From the NCBI RefSeq assembly GCF_900205755.1, contig NZ_OANS01000001.1:186001-250000 (forward strand): a stretch of DNA of 64,000 nucleotides. Direction: 5' to 3'. Position 1 is the first letter of the stretch. Every line of letters starts with the position of its first letter. This document shows, piece by piece, positions 9,947 through 17,665 of the stretch. This stretch comes from Polynucleobacter meluiroseus. GTDB lineage: Bacteria; Pseudomonadota; Gammaproteobacteria; Burkholderiales; Burkholderiaceae. Under the pieces are notes generated by a model. The model saw nothing but the letters and a program-made list of their open reading frames with translations. It searched no databases and was not told the DNA's origin. Made by a program: the position numbers and the translations under genes.

Positions 9947-11276
9947 GCACTAACTCACCACGCAAGGTGTAGTTCAGGACCTCAGTAATCCGTAGTTCCA
10001 CCATCTGCCCCAGTAGCGCCTCATGATCGGCAATAGCTGCTGAAAAATGGATTACGCGATTATTCGCTGCACGTCCTTGCAAATTCTCACCATCTTTCGC
10101 TAGGCCTTCAACTAAAACCTGTTCTACATTACCCAGCATATTTTGACTAATCTGATTGGCCTGTGACTCTACTAAGGCTAGCAAAGTCTGTAAGCGCTTG
10201 AGTTTGACTTCATATGGTGTGTCATCACTTAAGTTAGCGGCAGGAGTACCGGGTCTAGCACTGAAGATAAAGCAAAAGCTATTATCAAAATTAAGCTCTT
10301 TTACCATCTTCAGTAATTTCTCAAAATCCGCATCCGTCTCACCAGGAAAGCCAACGATAAAGTCGCTCGACAAAGTCAAGTCAGGACGGACTACCCGCAT
10401 TTTGCGAATGATGCTTTTGTACTCTAATGCAGTGTAGCCGCGCTTCATGGCAGATAAAACGGAGTCGGAAGCGTGCTGAACGGGTAGGTGTAAATGGCTT
10501 ACTAACTTAGGTATCTTTGCATAGGCGTCAATTAAGCGCTGCGTAAATTCTTTAGGGTGACTGGTGGTAAAGCGAATGCGCTCGAGGCCGGGAATTTCGG
10601 CGACGTATTCCAATAAGAGCGCAAAATCTGCAATCTCTTCACTATCCCCCATTTTCCCCAAATAGGCGTTCACATTCTGCCCTAGCAGGACTACTTCTTT
10701 TACCCCTTGCGCAACTAGCCCAGCAACTTCAGTAAGTACATCATCAAAGGGGCGCGAGACTTCTTCGCCGCGCGTATAAGGGACAACGCAATAACTGCAA
10801 TACTTAGAGCAGCCTTCCATGATGGAGACATAAGCCGAGCCCCGAGTTTGGCGGGAAGCTGGCAGATGATCAAATTTTTCAATTTCTGGAAAGGAAATAT
10901 CTACTTGGGGTCTGCCTGTTTCACGTCTTTGGGATAGCAAGTCAGAGAGGCGATGCAGGGTTTGGGGACCAAATACGACATCGACATAAGGTGCTCGGCT
11001 GATAATTTGCTGGCCTTCTTGGCTGGCAACACACCCACCGACACCAATTAATAAATTAGGTTTATTTTTCTTGAGCTCTCTTAAGCGTCCCAAATCAGAA
11101 AATACCTTATCTTCGGCTTTTTCTCGAATCGAGCAGGTGTTGAGCAGGACAACATCTGCGTCTTCTGGGCTATCTGTCATGACCATACCTTCATTTTCAT
11201 GAAGTAGGTCGGCCATCTTGCCCGAGTCATACTCGTTCATTTGACAGCCAAAGGTTTTAATGTAGAGCTTTTGCAT
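9933..11276 (-). CDS. miaB: tRNA-2-methylthio-N6-isopentenyladenosine37 synthase MiaB
   Basis: MiaB is a radical-SAM methylthiotransferase that adds the 2-methylthio group to i6A37 of tRNAs reading U-starting codons. The 447-residue protein has the UPF0004 domain with its three cluster cysteines (C11 in [13 protein letters not shown], then [13 protein letters not shown] and [11 protein letters not shown]). The radical-SAM motif follows as [15 protein letters not shown], and a TRAM domain forms the last 70 residues. It is 41 bases downstream of the antiporter gene and overlaps ybeY. Confidence 0.96.
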   Translation of the reverse strand: MQKLYIKTFGCQMNEYDSGKMADLLHENEGMVMTDSPEDADVVLLNTCSIREKAEDKVFSDLGRLRELKKNKPNLLIGVGGCVASQEGQQIISRAPYVDVVFGPQTLHRLSDLLSQRRETGRPQVDISFPEIEKFDHLPASRQTRGSAYVSIMEGCSKYCSYCVVPYTRGEEVSRPFDDVLTEVAGLVAQGVKEVVLLGQNVNAYLGKMGDSEEIADFALLLEYVAEIPGLERIRFTTSHPKEFTQRLIDAYAKIPKLVSHLHLPVQHASDSVLSAMKRGYTALEYKSIIRKMRVVRPDLTLSSDFIVGFPGETDADFEKLLKMVKELNFDNSFCFIFSARPGTPAANLSDDTPYEVKLKRLQTLLALVESQANQISQNMLGNVEQVLVEGLAKDGENLQGRAANNRVIHFSAAIADHEALLGQMVELRITEVLNYTLRGELVHAHA

Positions 11277-11317
11277 ATGCCGTTCTCAGGTTTACAGCTG
11301 GGGGCGAAGCAAAGATT

Positions 11318-12607
11318 TTACGGCATAAGGAAACTATGCAGACGATAAGCCAAAATGACTACAAAAGTAGGCGGGAGCGCCCATAGAAGAAGGCGAATGG
11401 TTGAGACAGAGCCATTGGGGAAATGATTGCGCAAAATAGCGACGCCCGCTGGATTCGGTGCATTCGCAATGACCGTCAGCCCTCCTCCAGCCACAGCGCC
11501 ACCCACTAAAGCAAGCTTAAATTCTGGGGTGGTTCCTGAGACTAGCGATCCTAAGTAGGTTAAAGCGGCATTGTCCGTAATGGCAGTCAGGGCCAAGCTG
11601 CCATAAAACACGGCTGTTGGACTCATATTTTGCAGAACGGGTTGCAACCACCATCCTTGCAGTGATCCTAAGACTACTAGGCCGGCTAAGAAGAAACCTA
11701 CCAAGAGTGCCTCTTTTAGAATTAAGGGGCTTTGATAGGTTGGATAAGCGGTGGTGTACCCAATAAAGAATAGCAGTAGCCACATACAAATGACGGGCTC
11801 ATGGGCAAACACAACCACGCCTACTAAAAATGCTAAATGAACGAAGATGACGGTCGGGGGAATACTATCTTTTTTGGTTTCAGCTTTGGTTTGAGTTTTA
11901 GGCTCGACCAGTTGCCGATGGAAGAGTAGCGTGGCTCCTAAAGCGTTAATGAAAATAGCAATGCAGGATTCAAGGCCAAAATTGGCGAACATGAAGGCTG
12001 AACTCCAGTTCCAGGTGGTTGCTACCATTAATACAGGCGGAGCGGCAAAATTGGTGAGCGTTCCCCCAACCGAGATATTGACAAACAACACACCTAGCGT
12101 GCCAAAGAGCAGGGCGTTAGAGCATTTATGCCGGTAAACCAGATCTCGCAATAAGAAGGCGGCCAGGGTCATGGCGGCGGGTTCTGTAATGAACGAACCC
12201 AGCAAAGGTGTCAGGCCGAGCGTCAGAAAATACATCACGGGCGCACTGCGAGACTTCAGCAAGGACTGCAAAAGCGCAGCAATGGTTTTTAATAATTGCG
12301 TAGAAATATACAAAATGGGTTTGCTACCTGCCACCACCATAATGGCAAAGACAAATAGCGGTTCGGTGAAATTACGCTGGTCTGCAAATGATTTTGCTGA
12401 ACTCAGGCCATCCAACAATCCAATATAAATCATGAGAATGGCTGCCCAAAACCCGAAGACAATTTCTACTTCGCCTAAGAGGTGCCAAAGACCTGCATGT
12501 TTTGGGTACTTCTGTGCGAGTATCTCGAAGTAGGTGGTGCTAAAGGTATGGATCACAGCAATTGCAAAAATAATGCTGGCGCCGAGCTCTGTAGGGGTAA
12601 AGTTCAT
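11318..12607 (-). CDS. Putative Na+/H+ antiporter (ion-transporter superfamily)
   Basis: This is a 429-residue polytopic membrane protein with roughly ten to twelve hydrophobic segments. Conserved membrane motifs include GSFITEPAAMTLAAFLL and NISVGGTLTNFAAPP near the middle, and AITDNAALTYLGS plus GGGLTVIANAPNPAG near the end. These resemble the putative Na+/H+ antiporter family (Na_H_antiport_3 type, by memory) and the broader NhaD/ArsB fold with two re-entrant half-sites. The transported ion is not proven by sequence. It is the first gene of the leftward run that continues into miaB. Confidence 0.75.
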   Translation of the reverse strand: MNFTPTELGASIIFAIAVIHTFSTTYFEILAQKYPKHAGLWHLLGEVEIVFGFWAAILMIYIGLLDGLSSAKSFADQRNFTEPLFVFAIMVVAGSKPILYISTQLLKTIAALLQSLLKSRSAPVMYFLTLGLTPLLGSFITEPAAMTLAAFLLRDLVYRHKCSNALLFGTLGVLFVNISVGGTLTNFAAPPVLMVATTWNWSSAFMFANFGLESCIAIFINALGATLLFHRQLVEPKTQTKAETKKDSIPPTVIFVHLAFLVGVVVFAHEPVICMWLLLFFIGYTTAYPTYQSPLILKEALLVGFFLAGLVVLGSLQGWWLQPVLQNMSPTAVFYGSLALTAITDNAALTYLGSLVSGTTPEFKLALVGGAVAGGGLTVIANAPNPAGVAILRNHFPNGSVSTIRLLLWALPPTFVVILAYRLHSFLMP

Positions 12608-12689
12608 AAGGTCATATTATCAGTCTGTTCTGACAGATAAATAACCTTAATACTAATAAGTAAAATTAAGTGAAATACAGGAGATTATT

Positions 12690-13094
12690 GTGAAACTAAA
12701 GCTAGGCTACCAAGCCCTCATCGATCAAGCAATGGCGCAAATTGAGACTGTTTCATTGGAGCAAGCTCAAGCCCTGCTATCTGATCCCAATACACTATTT
12801 GTAGATATTCGCGATGTGCGTGAGCTTGAGCGAGAAGGCATGATTCCCAATGCGCTGCATGCCCCACGAGGCATGCTTGAATTTTGGGTAGATCCAGAAA
12901 GTCCGTATTACAAGCCCGTATTCGGGGAAGGCAAGCGCCTCTTGTTGTACTGCGGTTCTAATTGGCGCTCTGCCCTTGCAACCGAAACACTCCAAAAAAT
13001 GGGCGTTCCGGAGGTTTGTCATCTCGAAGGTGGCTTTAGCGCCTGGAAAAAGGCCGAACTTCCTGTAGCAGAGAAGCCCGTTAAGCCGTATTGA
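12690..13094 (+). CDS. Rhodanese-domain protein
   Basis: A single rhodanese domain fills this 134-residue cytoplasmic protein: VDIRDVRELEREGMIPNALH, then the active-site loop LLYCGSNWRSALA with the expected cysteine, and CHLEGGFSAWKKA at the end. Such proteins carry persulfide sulfur, but the acceptor here is unknown. The start is a GTG at 12690 preceded by CAGGAG with good spacing. It stands alone, transcribed away from the antiporter gene and followed 100 bases later by htpG. Confidence 0.87.
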   Translation: MKLKLGYQALIDQAMAQIETVSLEQAQALLSDPNTLFVDIRDVRELEREGMIPNALHAPRGMLEFWVDPESPYYKPVFGEGKRLLLYCGSNWRSALATETLQKMGVPEVCHLEGGFSAWKKAELPVAEKPVKPY

Positions 13095-13120
13095 TTCTAA
13101 AAATAGGGCCATTGGGGTAT

Positions 13121-13148
13121 CTTGAAATGATCAAAATAATCCCCATCT
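13121..13148 (+). promoter_or_regulatory. Sigma-32 (RpoH) heat-shock promoter of htpG
   Basis: CTTGAAA at 13121-13127 and CCCCATCT at 13141-13148 are separated by 13 bases, matching the RpoH consensus CTTGAAA-N13/14-CCCCATNT at every defined base. It lies 47 bases ahead of the htpG start, so heat-shock control of htpG is strongly predicted. Confidence 0.88.
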
Positions 13149-13194
13149 GTGCAATAGCAAATTAGGCAAACACTTTTATCACGAGGGTAAGCGC

Positions 13195-15099
13195 ATGACC
13201 GTAGCAAGCAAAGAAACCTTAGGCTTTCAGGCTGAAGTAAAACAATTATTGCAATTGATGATCCATTCCTTGTATTCCAACAAGGAAATTTTCTTGCGCG
13301 AGCTGATCTCCAATGCCTCCGATGCCTCTGACAAACTCCGCTTTGAGGGTATTGCGCATCCAGATTGGTATGGTGATGACCCTGAGCTCAAAATTACCGT
13401 CGGTTTTGATAAGGCCGATAGAACCCTGACCATTGCTGATAACGGCATCGGCATGAGCCGAGAAGAGGTGATTTCTAATTTAGGCACAATTGCCCGCTCA
13501 GGTACTAAAGAATTTTTCTCAAAACTGTCCGGTGATCAGCAGAAAGATGCAGCTTTGATCGGACAGTTTGGTGTCGGTTTTTATTCTGCTTTTATTATTG
13601 CCGATCGGATTACGGTTGAAACCCGTCGCGCTGGTTTACCTGCGACTGATGGCGTCCGTTGGGAATCCGACGGCTCCGGAGAATTTACCGTAGAAAGTAT
13701 CGATCGTCCCCAGCGCGGCACATTGATCAAACTGCATTTGCGTGAGGGGGAGGATGATTTTCTCTCCAGCTATAAATTAAAGTCGATTATTCGCAAATAC
13801 TCAGATCACATTTCTTTACCTATTCAAATGAAAAAAGAGGCGTGGGATGAGGAGAAGAAAGAACAAGTCGTTACAGATGAGCTAGAGAGCATTAATCAAT
13901 CTAGTGCTTTGTGGGCGCGCGCCAAATCCGAAATTACGCCAGAACAATTCGACGACTTTTATAAGCATCTATCGCATGATTACGAAAACCCGCTGTGCTA
14001 TTCCCTAAATCGGGTTGAAGGACGTAGCGAATTTACACAATTACTTTACGTACCTGCTAAAGCCCCTTTTGATTTATGGGATCGCAATAAGCGGGGTGGA
14101 ATTAAGTTGTACGTCAAACGCGTTTTCATCATGGATGACGCGGAGCAGTTGATGCCAATGTATTTACGCTTCGTTACTGGCGTGGTCGACTCCGTGGATT
14201 TGCCACTGAACGTTTCCCGCGAAATTCTGCAAGAGTCGCGGGATGTAAAAGCCATTCGTGAAAGCTCAACCAAACGCGTGCTCAGCATGCTCGAAGAGCT
14301 GGCTAATAGCGAGGATGCAGCTAAAAAAGAAAAGTACCATACCTTCTGGGCTCAATTTGGTCAGGTATTAAAAGAAGGTATTGGAGAGGATCAAGCCAAT
14401 CAAGAGAGGATCTTAAAACTCTTACGCTTTGCTAGCACGCATACTGATTCAACCGACCAAAATGTTTCGTTGGCTGAATATGTATCGCGCATGAAAGAAG
14501 GCCAAGATAAGATCTATTACGTCACTGGTGACACCTTTAATGCTGCTAAAAATAGTCCGCATCTAGAGATTTTCCGCAAGAAGGGCGTAGAAGTCTTGTT
14601 GCTCACTGACCGTGTAGATGAGTGGATGTTGTCTTTCTTCACCGAGTTCGATGGCAAGCAAGTAGCCTCGGTTGCCAAAGGCGGTCTAGACTTAGGGGCT
14701 TTGAGCGATGAAAAAGAAAAGCAAGAGCACGAAGAAACTGAGAAAGATTTTAAGGATCTGCTCGAGCGCATGAAGACGGTATTAACAGATAAGGCGAAAG
14801 ATGTGCGGGTGACTTTCCGTCTTACGGATTCACCTGCTTGTTTAGTTGCCGATGAAAATGAATTGTCTGGTAACTTGTTGCGGATGTTAAAGGCCGCAGG
14901 TCAGGAAGCGCCAGATACCAAACCCATTTTGGAAATTAATCCAGAGCATCCTTTGTTATTAAAACTAAAGACCAATGACGCTCAGTTTAATGAATGGACT
15001 AATGTATTGTTTGATCAGGCTTTATTGGCTGAAGGGGGTCAACTGAATGATCCGGCTGGTTTCGTAAAACGTATTAATCACTTATTGCTAAGCTCATGA
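13195..15099 (+). CDS. htpG: Molecular chaperone HtpG (Hsp90)
   Basis: Bacterial Hsp90: an ATP-dependent dimeric cytoplasmic chaperone. The 634-residue protein has the GHKL ATPase domain at the N-terminus ([20 protein letters not shown] near residue 30, [10 protein letters not shown] near residue 83, then [12 protein letters not shown]), the middle domain ([11 protein letters not shown], then [13 protein letters not shown]) and the C-terminal dimerisation domain. The start ATG at 13195 follows GAGGGTAAGCGC. A consensus sigma-32 promoter lies upstream. The stop overlaps the OsmC-like gene by ATGA, so that gene should be heat-inducible as well. Confidence 0.97.
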   Translation: MTVASKETLGFQAEVKQLLQLMIHSLYSNKEIFLRELISNASDASDKLRFEGIAHPDWYGDDPELKITVGFDKADRTLTIADNGIGMSREEVISNLGTIARSGTKEFFSKLSGDQQKDAALIGQFGVGFYSAFIIADRITVETRRAGLPATDGVRWESDGSGEFTVESIDRPQRGTLIKLHLREGEDDFLSSYKLKSIIRKYSDHISLPIQMKKEAWDEEKKEQVVTDELESINQSSALWARAKSEITPEQFDDFYKHLSHDYENPLCYSLNRVEGRSEFTQLLYVPAKAPFDLWDRNKRGGIKLYVKRVFIMDDAEQLMPMYLRFVTGVVDSVDLPLNVSREILQESRDVKAIRESSTKRVLSMLEELANSEDAAKKEKYHTFWAQFGQVLKEGIGEDQANQERILKLLRFASTHTDSTDQNVSLAEYVSRMKEGQDKIYYVTGDTFNAAKNSPHLEIFRKKGVEVLLLTDRVDEWMLSFFTEFDGKQVASVAKGGLDLGALSDEKEKQEHEETEKDFKDLLERMKTVLTDKAKDVRVTFRLTDSPACLVADENELSGNLLRMLKAAGQEAPDTKPILEINPEHPLLLKLKTNDAQFNEWTNVLFDQALLAEGGQLNDPAGFVKRINHLLLSS

Positions 15100-15485
15100 G
15101 AACCGTTCAATCCCAATTTGGTGAAGGCGCTTTACAGCAGAAAATCTCGGTAGGAGATTTGTCTTTATTGGCCGATACTGAAATCACTCGCGGGGGCGCT
15201 GATAGCGGCCCTTCGCCTCATGAATATCTTGCCGCTGCCTTGGCAAGTTGCACGAGCATGACTCTCAAGATGTACGCGCAGCACAAAGGATGGAACTTAC
15301 GGAATGCCCTTGTTTCTGTGCTGGTGACGCGTGATAACGACGTTGAGAGCTTCTCGCGAGATATTCAATTGCAAGGTGAGCTAGATGTTGAGCAACAGAC
15401 GCGCTTGCTTGAGATTGCAAATAAATGTCCGATTCATAAAGCACTCACGGGGCAGATCCAAATAAAAACCCAGCTGATAAGCTAG
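15096..15485 (+). CDS. OsmC-family peroxiredoxin-like protein
   Basis: The 129-residue protein has the OsmC/Ohr fold signature: [20 protein letters not shown] near residue 45, followed by TSMTLKMYA and a second conserved cysteine in [11 protein letters not shown] near the C-terminus. OsmC/Ohr enzymes reduce organic hydroperoxides through these two cysteines; this YhfA-like short branch is less well characterised. It is translationally coupled to htpG (ATGA overlap). Its last codons form one arm of a hairpin that can terminate the convergent lipoprotein gene. Confidence 0.87.
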   Translation: MRTVQSQFGEGALQQKISVGDLSLLADTEITRGGADSGPSPHEYLAAALASCTSMTLKMYAQHKGWNLRNALVSVLVTRDNDVESFSRDIQLQGELDVEQQTRLLEIANKCPIHKALTGQIQIKTQLIS

Positions 15486-15500
15486 TTAGCAGCTGGGTTT
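15461..15500 (-). terminator. Intrinsic terminator for the leftward lipoprotein gene
   Basis: A perfect 11-bp inverted repeat (15466-15476 with 15490-15500; arm AAACCCAGCTG) has a 13-base loop. Read leftward it is followed by a T-rich tract (TTTTTATTT), so it should stop transcripts of the gene at 15517-15804. Read rightward there is no U-tract. The osmC-like stop codon lies in the loop. Confidence 0.75.
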
Positions 15501-15516
15501 ATAGGGTGATGGTTAT

Positions 15517-15804
15517 TTAATTTGGTGCGTTGTTTTGCTGGTTATTTTTGCCAGCGTTATAGCCGGCATTGTAGTTAGCAGCTTCATTTTTCTTATAGGC
15601 ATCGTAGACATAGCCTGATGCCGCTCCAACTGCCGCTCCACCTACCGCACCCCAAATAGGGTTGCCGTGGAAAATCGCTGTGCCGACCGCACCAGCAGCT
15701 GCGCCAATACCAGCACCCGATAATGTACGTTGCTCGGTGTTACTCATATTGGAGCAGCCGGCAATTGCTAAAACGGTTGCTGTGATGATGATAGTTTTTT
15801 TCAT
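15517..15804 (-). CDS. Glycine-zipper outer-membrane lipoprotein
   Basis: A small (95-residue) lipoprotein: signal peptide with lipobox LAIAGC (Cys about residue 17), then a glycine-zipper region GAGIGAAAGAVGTAIFHG and GAVGGAAVGAASGYVYDAYKK, and a hydrophilic Asn/Gly-rich tail. Glycine-zipper lipoproteins (YMGG/17-kDa-antigen type) insert short helices into membranes; no specific function can be assigned. It is followed by its own terminator. Confidence 0.8.
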   Translation of the reverse strand: MKKTIIITATVLAIAGCSNMSNTEQRTLSGAGIGAAAGAVGTAIFHGNPIWGAVGGAAVGAASGYVYDAYKKNEAANYNAGYNAGKNNQQNNAPN

Positions 15805-15851
15805 ATCAACGAATCCTTATTTAATTTGAATGGGCCAAATATCGAGCTTGC

Positions 15852-16211
15852 TTACTTGGCGCAAGGAAAGCGTTCAGCCAAAAAGCCAAGAAATACTCCA
15901 GCAGCGGGCTTATCAGACAACATGGTGTTTGCTTGGGCAAATTGAACGAAGTCAGCAATGACCACATCGCGCTTGGGGGCGGGCTGCTTGACGCAAATGA
16001 ATGGCTTTGCGCGCTTTGGATGACGTGTTGCTAAATAGGTATCGTAAATAGCAGTTGTATAACCTACACAAAAACTACGCGACTCCGGGCTAGCAGGGAG
16101 CTTGCAGTCTGATGCGAGTTCTTGAGTGCTTAGAACGGGAACCTTTTCCTGTGCCTGAGCGACGCCGCAAAGGCTGCTGAGCACGGCTAAAACAATGAAT
16201 AATTTCTTCAT
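15852..16211 (-). CDS. Exported Rap1a/Tai-domain protein
   Basis: A 119-residue protein with a clear signal peptide (MKKLFIVLAVLSSLCGVAQA, cleavage after AQA). The mature part has the Rap1a/Tai pattern: SFCVGYTTAIYDTYLA in the middle, ICVKQP, a helical VIADFVQFAQ block, and a terminal AERFPC. Three to four conserved cysteines are consistent with periplasmic disulfides. The domain is named for Serratia type VI secretion immunity proteins but is also common in stand-alone periplasmic proteins. No T6SS effector is seen nearby. The domain call is by pattern recognition. Confidence 0.7.
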   Translation of the reverse strand: MKKLFIVLAVLSSLCGVAQAQEKVPVLSTQELASDCKLPASPESRSFCVGYTTAIYDTYLATRHPKRAKPFICVKQPAPKRDVVIADFVQFAQANTMLSDKPAAGVFLGFLAERFPCAK

Positions 16212-16316
16212 AAAAACTCCTTAGGTGTTAATAATTAAATCATAATCGAAGTTAATTGCTGCTGTTGTAAATCAGTGGCAAAAAAGCGTATGGCAGGCCT
16301 ATTTAATAGTGATAAA

Positions 16317-16343
16317 TTGTGAAGAGATGACCTTACTTATAAT
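16317..16343 (+). promoter_or_regulatory. Candidate sigma-70 promoter of the carbonic anhydrase-like gene
   Basis: TATAAT at 16338-16343 is a perfect -10 box, with TTGTGA (16317-16322) upstream at a short 15-base spacing. The predicted start of transcription (about 16349-16350) coincides with the ATG of the downstream gene, so the mRNA may be leaderless. Confidence 0.5.
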
Positions 16344-16348
16344 GACTT

Positions 16349-16873
16349 ATGGCTACTTATGAACTGGATGGGGTTGCTCCGCAGATTGGGTCTGGCGTTT
16401 GGATCGCCGATAGTGCGGAAGTCATTGGCAGAGTCGAGCTTAGGGACTCTGTTAGCGTGTGGCCGAAAGTGGTTATTCGTGGTGACAACGATCTTATACA
16501 GATTGGGGAGGGCAGCAATGTGCAGGACGCCTCCATTTTGCATGCTGATCCTGGATACCCACTCCTCATAGGTAAACGGGTGACGGTTGGACATCAGGTA
16601 GTGTTGCACGGCTGTCAGATTGGTGATGATAGTTTAATTGGTATAGGAGCCGTCATTCTTAATGGCGCTAAGATTGGACAACACTGTTTAGTAGGCGCCG
16701 GTTCGCTTGTGACTGAAGGAAAAGAATTTCCAGATGGCTCGATGATTCTTGGTTCGCCTGCTAGGGTAGTGAAGATGCTTAGCCCAGAGCAAATTGCAGG
16801 CCTGCAAGATATTGCTGGTAAATATGTCCTCAATGCGAAGCGTTATCAAAAGACGTTCAAGCAGATTGCTTAA
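16349..16873 (+). CDS. Gamma-class carbonic anhydrase family protein
   Basis: A 174-residue left-handed beta-helix protein built from hexapeptide repeats ([LIV]-G-x4), for example ADSAEVIGRVELRDSVSVWP and ILNGAKIGQHCLVGAGSLV. The putative metal-binding histidines of the gamma-CA fold are present in HADPGYP, VGHQVVLHG and the segment between. Homologues (YrdA/PaaY/CaiE types) are trimeric; not all have proven CO2 hydration activity. No Shine-Dalgarno is evident ahead of the ATG at 16349, which sits just behind a TATAAT box. Confidence 0.87.
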   Translation: MATYELDGVAPQIGSGVWIADSAEVIGRVELRDSVSVWPKVVIRGDNDLIQIGEGSNVQDASILHADPGYPLLIGKRVTVGHQVVLHGCQIGDDSLIGIGAVILNGAKIGQHCLVGAGSLVTEGKEFPDGSMILGSPARVVKMLSPEQIAGLQDIAGKYVLNAKRYQKTFKQIA

Positions 16874-16912
16874 GCTCGGCATGTCCCAGCACAAGAATTA
16901 AGACAGCAGGTC

Positions 16913-17542
16913 ATGGATCAAATCAATTTTTGGATCGGCATTATCGCCACCATTGCCTTTGCTGTTACTGGAGTGCTCGCGATTGCAGACCGAGGGGTTG
17001 ATCTTTTTGGCGTGCTTGTACTGGGTGTCATCACCGCAATTGGAGGTGGCACATTACGCGACATCATTTTAGGGGTGCCTGCTTTTTGGTCTCTTTCGCA
17101 AATTTACGTCTGGCTTGCTTTGGGTGCATGTGTTGTCACCTTTGTGGCGGAAGCTTTTTTTACACAGCCGCAGATTTATCGCTGGATGCTTTATATAGAT
17201 GGCTTGGGCGCAGCCTTATTTGGAATTCAGGGGGTAGATAAGGCTTGGACTTTAGGGTTCGGCCTGCCTGTTGCACCAGTCATTTTAGGAGTTGTGACGG
17301 CGATTGGCGGAGGTCTATTACGGGATATTTTGGCGGGTAAAAAAACCCTGTTTATGTCCCATGAACTTTATGCAATTCCGGTGACTTTAGGTTGTTTTCT
17401 CTATGTACTGGTTCTTAATTTCCTTCCGCAATACACTTTGGAAGGATCGGTCGTGTGCATGCTCACTATTTTTGGAATACGGGTGGCAGCTATTCGCTGG
17501 AATCTGCGCGTCCCAATCATGTTTATTACCAAAACCCGCTAA
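16913..17542 (+). CDS. TRIC-type cation channel family (UPF0126) membrane protein
   Basis: The 209-residue protein consists of two homologous halves of three membrane helices plus one, each half carrying the diagnostic glycine motif: AIGGGTLRDIILG near residue 45 and AIGGGLLRDILAGK near residue 130. Prokaryotic TRIC homologues form trimeric cation-permeable channels; older annotations call them glycine transporters. It starts 39 bases after the carbonic anhydrase-like gene on the same strand and may be co-transcribed. Confidence 0.85.
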   Translation: MDQINFWIGIIATIAFAVTGVLAIADRGVDLFGVLVLGVITAIGGGTLRDIILGVPAFWSLSQIYVWLALGACVVTFVAEAFFTQPQIYRWMLYIDGLGAALFGIQGVDKAWTLGFGLPVAPVILGVVTAIGGGLLRDILAGKKTLFMSHELYAIPVTLGCFLYVLVLNFLPQYTLEGSVVCMLTIFGIRVAAIRWNLRVPIMFITKTR

Positions 17543-17665
17543 ATCGGGAAAACCCCGAGGTGATTTTGTGGGTAATTACCCTAAGTGATGGATTTCTTTG
17601 CTTTTTTTCACAGCATAATTGCTCGGTTGTTAATTCTTTATAAAAAAAATAGTTAGGAGCTTCTG

